A DNA stretch of 18,403 nucleotides from DATGZX01 sp035296965 (lineage in GTDB: Bacteria > Planctomycetota > Planctomycetia > Gemmatales > Gemmataceae): contig DATGZX010000429.1 of the NCBI GenBank assembly GCA_035296965.1, forward strand, positions 1 to 18,403, read 5' to 3'. The notes under the pieces were generated by a model. That model was not told where the DNA came from. It saw only the letters and a list, made by a program, of their open reading frames with translations, and did not search any database. Below, in pieces: positions 15,789 through 18,403 of the stretch. Numbering within the stretch: position 1 is the stretch's first letter; each line of letters opens with the position of its first letter. Made by a program: the position numbers and the translations under genes.

Positions 15789-16811
15789 GTGTCCGTCTTC
15801 GTCAAAGGGGAAAAGATAGCTGAGCACATAGATCAGCTCAACACGCGGAGAAGCGGATTCCTCAGTTTGAGGGGAATCTATTTATCTGAACTTCGAATCC
15901 GCAAAATCGAAATCAAGGAACTTCCACCGAGGGTTGAGGAGCCCGCGGTCCGGCAACTCGTGGGCAGCCTACTAAAGCCTGCCGTTTTTGGCGGAAAAGA
16001 TTCGCTCGTCTCTACGCTGGTCCATGCGAATGGCACCAGCATCATTCTTATTTCCCCGGATGGTAAGGAGCCCAAATACCTGACCTTTGGAGAAATGCAC
16101 GACAGGTCTCCAAGCTGCTCACCGGACGGCAAGCGCATTGCCTTTCACTCGGATCGCGATGGCGGCGGCGATATCTACGTCATGGACGGTGACGGCGGCA
16201 ATGTGCAGCGGCTAACGCATGGACAAGGGCACAACTTTGGGGCTGCCTGGTCCCCCGACGGCAGGCGCATCGCCTTTGTCACGGATCGTGACGGCAACCG
16301 TGAGGTTTATGTGATGAACGCCGATGGGTCCGAGCAAACCAACCTTACAAACCACCCGGGAAACGATGCAGATCCAGCGTGGTCACCCGATGGAACGAAG
16401 ATTCTGTTCGCCTCTCAGCGCGATGGCGCAGTCTGGGCCGTCTACGTCATGGACGCCCATGGCGGCAACGTGCATAAGTTATTGGATGCAAGCAATAGCG
16501 GGGCCGTATATCCGGCCTGGTCTCCCGACGGTAAGAATATTGCCTACGCTGGCCCGAGTAACGACACCCTGGAGATATTCGTTTGCAAAGCTGACGGTTC
16601 GCAGAGGAAGAAGTTGACTACCCTTGGCGCGGTGAATTCCCTGGCAGCTTGGTCCCCAGACGGAAAGCGAATAGCCTTCGCGCATTTGAGGTCGGAAGAT
16701 GGGACTGGATCACTGAACGTCATGGACGTTGACGGCCGCAACCTGATTAAAATCCTGCCAGCGAGCCGAGGCTGTCGGCCATCGTGGCAGCCGCTGGCCG
16801 CCGGACGGTAG
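15789..16811 (+). CDS. Severed C-terminal part of the kinase: end of DUF1080 plus PD40/TolB-like beta-propeller
   Basis: This frame is the same as that of the kinase and is open from 15756, right after its TAG codon; GTG 15789 is only the first possible start and falls inside a domain, without a ribosome site. Residues before about 46 complete the DUF1080 domain (VLEVIARDN strand, GFLSLRGIYLSELRIRKIEIKEL). Then come PD40/TolB-like blades with SPDG at 89, 111, 155, 199, 245 and 289 (counted from GTG), spaced mostly 44 residues apart, closing with PSWQP (331-335), so about a six-bladed propeller, probably an extracytoplasmic ligand- or protein-binding part. As a separate protein it would have no signal peptide. 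It is best read as the broken end of one 1065-residue kinase, unless the amber is read through or is a sequencing error. Confidence 0.75.
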   Translation: MSVFVKGEKIAEHIDQLNTRRSGFLSLRGIYLSELRIRKIEIKELPPRVEEPAVRQLVGSLLKPAVFGGKDSLVSTLVHANGTSIILISPDGKEPKYLTFGEMHDRSPSCSPDGKRIAFHSDRDGGGDIYVMDGDGGNVQRLTHGQGHNFGAAWSPDGRRIAFVTDRDGNREVYVMNADGSEQTNLTNHPGNDADPAWSPDGTKILFASQRDGAVWAVYVMDAHGGNVHKLLDASNSGAVYPAWSPDGKNIAYAGPSNDTLEIFVCKADGSQRKKLTTLGAVNSLAAWSPDGKRIAFAHLRSEDGTGSLNVMDVDGRNLIKILPASRGCRPSWQPLAAGR

Positions 16812-16819
16812 ATAATAGA

Positions 16820-16926
16820 CATGCCCAGAACAACAAGTCAGCCGACGCACTGTTGCATAACATTGCGCAAATTGCCGCAGATGAAGAGTGCTGGTCCAGA
16901 TCTGCGAGCAGCGTTTCAGGCCATTC
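16820..16926 (+). pseudogene. Frameshifted remnant of a second FHA-protein gene
   Basis: These bases align with 17704-17810, the 3' end of the FHA gene just downstream. HAQNNKSA is identical in both, then CAA-ATT versus CAA-ATC, and QICEQRF versus QIGEQRF near the end. One base is missing near 16894, which changes the frame, and no stop or start fits a gene. It begins 8 bases after the stop of the propeller frame. It is the stump of a paralogous FHA gene left by duplication followed by deletion. Confidence 0.75.
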
Positions 16927-16962
16927 CCGGTCTCGAAGTACTCACAATTGAAGAGGTCGATC

Positions 16963-17823
16963 ATGCCTCCAACGTCAGTGCCGCCTCAGCCGCCCCCTGA
17001 TGAGGAGCGGCCGGGCACGCTGCTGGAAACCGACGAAGAGATCCGCAAAGCCCAGAAAGCGGTCAAGCCGGTCCCGGCGGCCGCCGGAGCAAAACGACCG
17101 TTTGCGGGGCGCCCGCCAGCAAATCCTTACCGGCCTACTGCCCGCGCGCCTGTCGCACTGCTGACGGTCTGCGATGACGGCAAGAGTGACGGTGAGGTCC
17201 TCCGCATCCGGGCAGAGCGCTTCGTCATTGGCCGGTTGGAAGGCGATTTCCTCCTTCCCCATGATGATTCCATCTCAGCCCGGCATCTTGAGATCAGCAG
17301 GCACCGGCTGGGGGATCGCTATCGTTGGGTGATTACGGACCTGCAAACAACGAACGGGCTTTTCATCCGCGTGAGCAGGACGATCCTGGCGGACAGGGCG
17401 GAGTTCCTGGCGGGGGGAGGACGCTACCGGTTCGAGGCGGCGAGCCCGGCCATTCCGGAGACGGTCGATCACCTGCCGCCTGGGGCCGGGAAGGTCGCGA
17501 CGCGCCATTTAGGGGGAGGAGTTTCGCCAGGCCAGTATGCGACGCTGGTCGAGCTGGTGCGCGGCGACACGGGTGCCCGCGTGCCGTTGACCGGCACGGA
17601 GTGCTGGATCGGCAGCGACTCCGCGTGTGCCGTTTGCCGGCCCGAGGATCCGTTTGTTGAGCCGCGGCATGTCCGGGTGTTCCGCGATGCTAAAGGGGCC
17701 TGGCACGCCCAGAACAACAAGTCGGCCAACGGGCTGTGGTACAGGGTGCCGCAAATCACGGTGGAGGAAGGCTGTCTCTTTCAGATCGGCGAACAGCGCT
17801 TCCGCTTCAAAGTTGGAGGATGA
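16963..17823 (+). CDS. Two-FHA-domain protein, 286 aa
   Basis: A cytoplasmic protein with two forkhead-associated (phosphothreonine-binding) domains and a Pro-rich N-terminal tail (MPPTSVPPQPPPDEE), with no signal peptide. FHA1 is at about 64-158: FVIGR (87-91), DDSISARHLEI (101-111, Ser105 and His108) and the TTNG turn (129-132), the residues that normally contact phosphothreonine. FHA2 is at about 192-284: WIGSD (215-219), EPRHVRV (233-239) and NKSANG (252-257). It lacks the Arg of the GR motif and a Ser before RH, so phosphopeptide binding may be weakened. The tail contains TDEE (23-26) and other Thr residues, as in FHA proteins that are kinase substrates. The start at 16963 is preceded by AAGAGG, 6 bases away; the frame stays open upstream, but that part is the FHA remnant. 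Confidence 0.9.
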   Translation: MPPTSVPPQPPPDEERPGTLLETDEEIRKAQKAVKPVPAAAGAKRPFAGRPPANPYRPTARAPVALLTVCDDGKSDGEVLRIRAERFVIGRLEGDFLLPHDDSISARHLEISRHRLGDRYRWVITDLQTTNGLFIRVSRTILADRAEFLAGGGRYRFEAASPAIPETVDHLPPGAGKVATRHLGGGVSPGQYATLVELVRGDTGARVPLTGTECWIGSDSACAVCRPEDPFVEPRHVRVFRDAKGAWHAQNNKSANGLWYRVPQITVEEGCLFQIGEQRFRFKVGG

Positions 17824-17838
17824 AGTCGGACATAGAAC

Positions 17839-17874
17839 GGGGATGAACACGGATTCAGGGGATGAGCGCGGATT
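17839..17874. repeat. 17-bp imperfect direct repeat
   Basis: GGGGATGAACACGGATT (17839-17855) and GGGGATGAGCGCGGATT (17858-17874) differ at two positions and are two bases apart, just after the FHA gene. Confidence 0.7.
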
Positions 17875-17912
17875 TGATCGTTTGGTATCTACACAGGCCC
17901 CGCGGTCTCTTT

Positions 17913-17970
17913 ACCGCGAAGCGGTTGCACAACGCAGCCCAGGGTCGCCGTCGCGACGGCCCACCCTGGG
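17913..17970. repeat. Composite hairpin repeat, copy A
   Basis: A GCGAAGC mini-hairpin with arms ACCGC (17913-17917) and GCGGT (17921-17925) is followed by CCCAGGGT (17938-17945) pairing with ACCCTGGG (17963-17970) around a perfect 14-bp palindrome, GCCGTCGCGACGGC (17947-17960). It is nearly identical to copy B at 18168-18225, with the same internal spacing. Confidence 0.85.
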
Positions 17971-18019
17971 CCCGGGATTGAGCATTCGCAGAAGCGAGGG
18001 CGAAGTTCGCGGGTTTGTG

Positions 18020-18111
18020 CAACCCTTACAGGGTTGGTATTTTTGGGGTTGCCCGTTTCCCAAGGTGCGCTGCCGCGACCTTGGGCTGTGATGTGTAACG
18101 CTTACAGCGTT
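18020..18111. repeat. Three hairpins of the same repeat family
   Basis: CAACCC (18020-18025) with GGGTTG (18031-18036) and AACGC (18097-18101) with GCGTT (18107-18111) share the loop TTACA. Between them CCCAAGGT (18059-18066) pairs with ACCTTGGG (18078-18085), a variant of the CCCAGGGT/ACCCTGGG stem of copies A and B in which both sides have changed together. Confidence 0.75.
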
Positions 18112-18167
18112 GGCCGCCTCGGGGAATGAGAAATGAGAGCTTCGTAAGTTTGCGCGGTTGTATTCCT

Positions 18168-18225
18168 ACTGCGAAGCAGTTGCACAACATAGCCCAGGGT
18201 CGCCGTCGCGACGGCGCACCCTGGG
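18168..18225. repeat. Composite hairpin repeat, copy B
   Basis: The GCGAAGC mini-hairpin here has arms ACTGC (18168-18172) and GCAGT (18176-18180), a compensatory change from copy A. CCCAGGGT (18193-18200) pairs with ACCCTGGG (18218-18225) around the same GCCGTCGCGACGGC palindrome (18202-18215). Confidence 0.85.
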
Positions 18226-18343
18226 ATGGCCGCGTCCCCCCTGTTTCAAAACCCTGTAGGGGCAGGGCTTCCAAGGTGGAAGATAGGCAAACTCGGCAAG
18301 TTTGGTTGCCCACGGGCGAGAAAACCCAAGGATTTTCACGTGT

Positions 18344-18359
18344 TGACAGACGTATGTCA
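18344..18359. promoter_or_regulatory. Near-perfect 16-bp palindrome overlapping a TTGACA box
   Basis: TGACAGACGTATGTCA has TGACA/TGTCA arms and an ACGT centre, with one mismatched pair. TTGACA (18343-18348) overlaps its left arm, and CACGTG (18337-18342) lies just before it. This would suit an operator at a promoter for a gene beyond the window. Confidence 0.3.
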
Positions 18360-18373
18360 CCAGAGTCGCGGCG

Positions 18374-18403
18374 CCAATTTGTGAACTGCATCTGGCAAAT
18401 TGG
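18374..18403. repeat. 8-bp inverted repeat at window end
   Basis: CCAATTTG (18374-18381) and CAAATTGG (18396-18403) are exact complements around 14 bases. The repeat may extend beyond the window. Confidence 0.55.

Larger units (their letters stand above)
17824..18403. other. 580-bp gene-free repeat-rich region at window end
   Basis: No open frame here has a recognisable domain. The region contains a 17-bp direct repeat (17839-17874), two long hairpin repeats (17913-17970, 18168-18225), three smaller hairpins between them and a further CCCTG/CAGGG inverted repeat (18252-18256, 18263-18267). Two palindromes lie at the very end. Confidence 0.7.

Noticed and set aside
16888..16962. An earlier start for the two-FHA protein, giving 25 extra residues
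   Set aside because: The extra stretch is the frameshifted remnant of another FHA gene, and AAGAGG is well placed for the ATG at 16963.
17913..18225. Possible CRISPR array, given two near-identical repeats
   Set aside because: There are only two full copies about 255 bp apart, with further hairpins between them and no regular spacers; no cas genes nearby.

Overview
The window looks like a chromosomal segment of a planctomycete, most likely of the Gemmata/Gemmataceae type. This is inferred from gene content, not from a marker gene. The clues are a sigma factor fused through a membrane helix to a DUF1559 domain, a Ser/Thr kinase carrying a zinc-finger anti-sigma-like N-terminus with PEGA and DUF1080 domains, secreted ThuA-like and DUF1080 proteins, a Uma2 endonuclease, high GC, loosely packed genes and many palindromic intergenic repeats. 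No rRNA, tRNA or CRISPR array is seen.

Layout. 1-27 is the first nine codons of an IS110-type transposase on the minus strand; 28-216 is its structured non-coding flank, a possible bridge-RNA region. 217-2211 (-) is a large exported alpha/beta hydrolase. 2468-5053 (+) holds a Tat-exported ThuA-like protein, a DUF1080 protein and a small exported PDZ protein, separated by a 150-bp purine/pyrimidine inverted repeat and by a double-hairpin repeat. 5219-7024 (-) is the ECF sigma-DUF1559 fusion. 7025-7883 has no convincing gene but holds several inverted or tandem repeats. 7884-9752 (+) is an exported CocE/NonD-type hydrolase that converges on a minus-strand pair, an MFS transporter (9779-11074) and a DUF1080/LamG-like protein (11121-11771). 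Upstream of that pair lies the 3' stump of a lost gene (11768-11905). 11992-12639 (+) is a Uma2 endonuclease.

12888-17823 (+) is the most interesting block: an ECF sigma factor, a second copy of the double-hairpin repeat, a membrane Ser/Thr kinase with an H-x3-C-x2-C anti-sigma-like N-terminus, a beta-propeller part cut from the kinase by one in-frame amber codon, a frameshifted remnant of a second FHA gene, and an intact two-FHA-domain protein. Together these suggest a phosphorylation-linked sigma-factor signalling module (sigma, kinase/anti-sigma, phospho-reader). The amber codon and the FHA remnant suggest recent decay or rearrangement, or recoding. 17824-18403 is non-coding and packed with covarying hairpin repeats, several carrying the GCGAAGC mini-hairpin.

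Two themes run through the window. One is exported carbohydrate-type domains (ThuA and three DUF1080-like proteins). The other is membrane-spanning signal transduction. The link between them is inference only.
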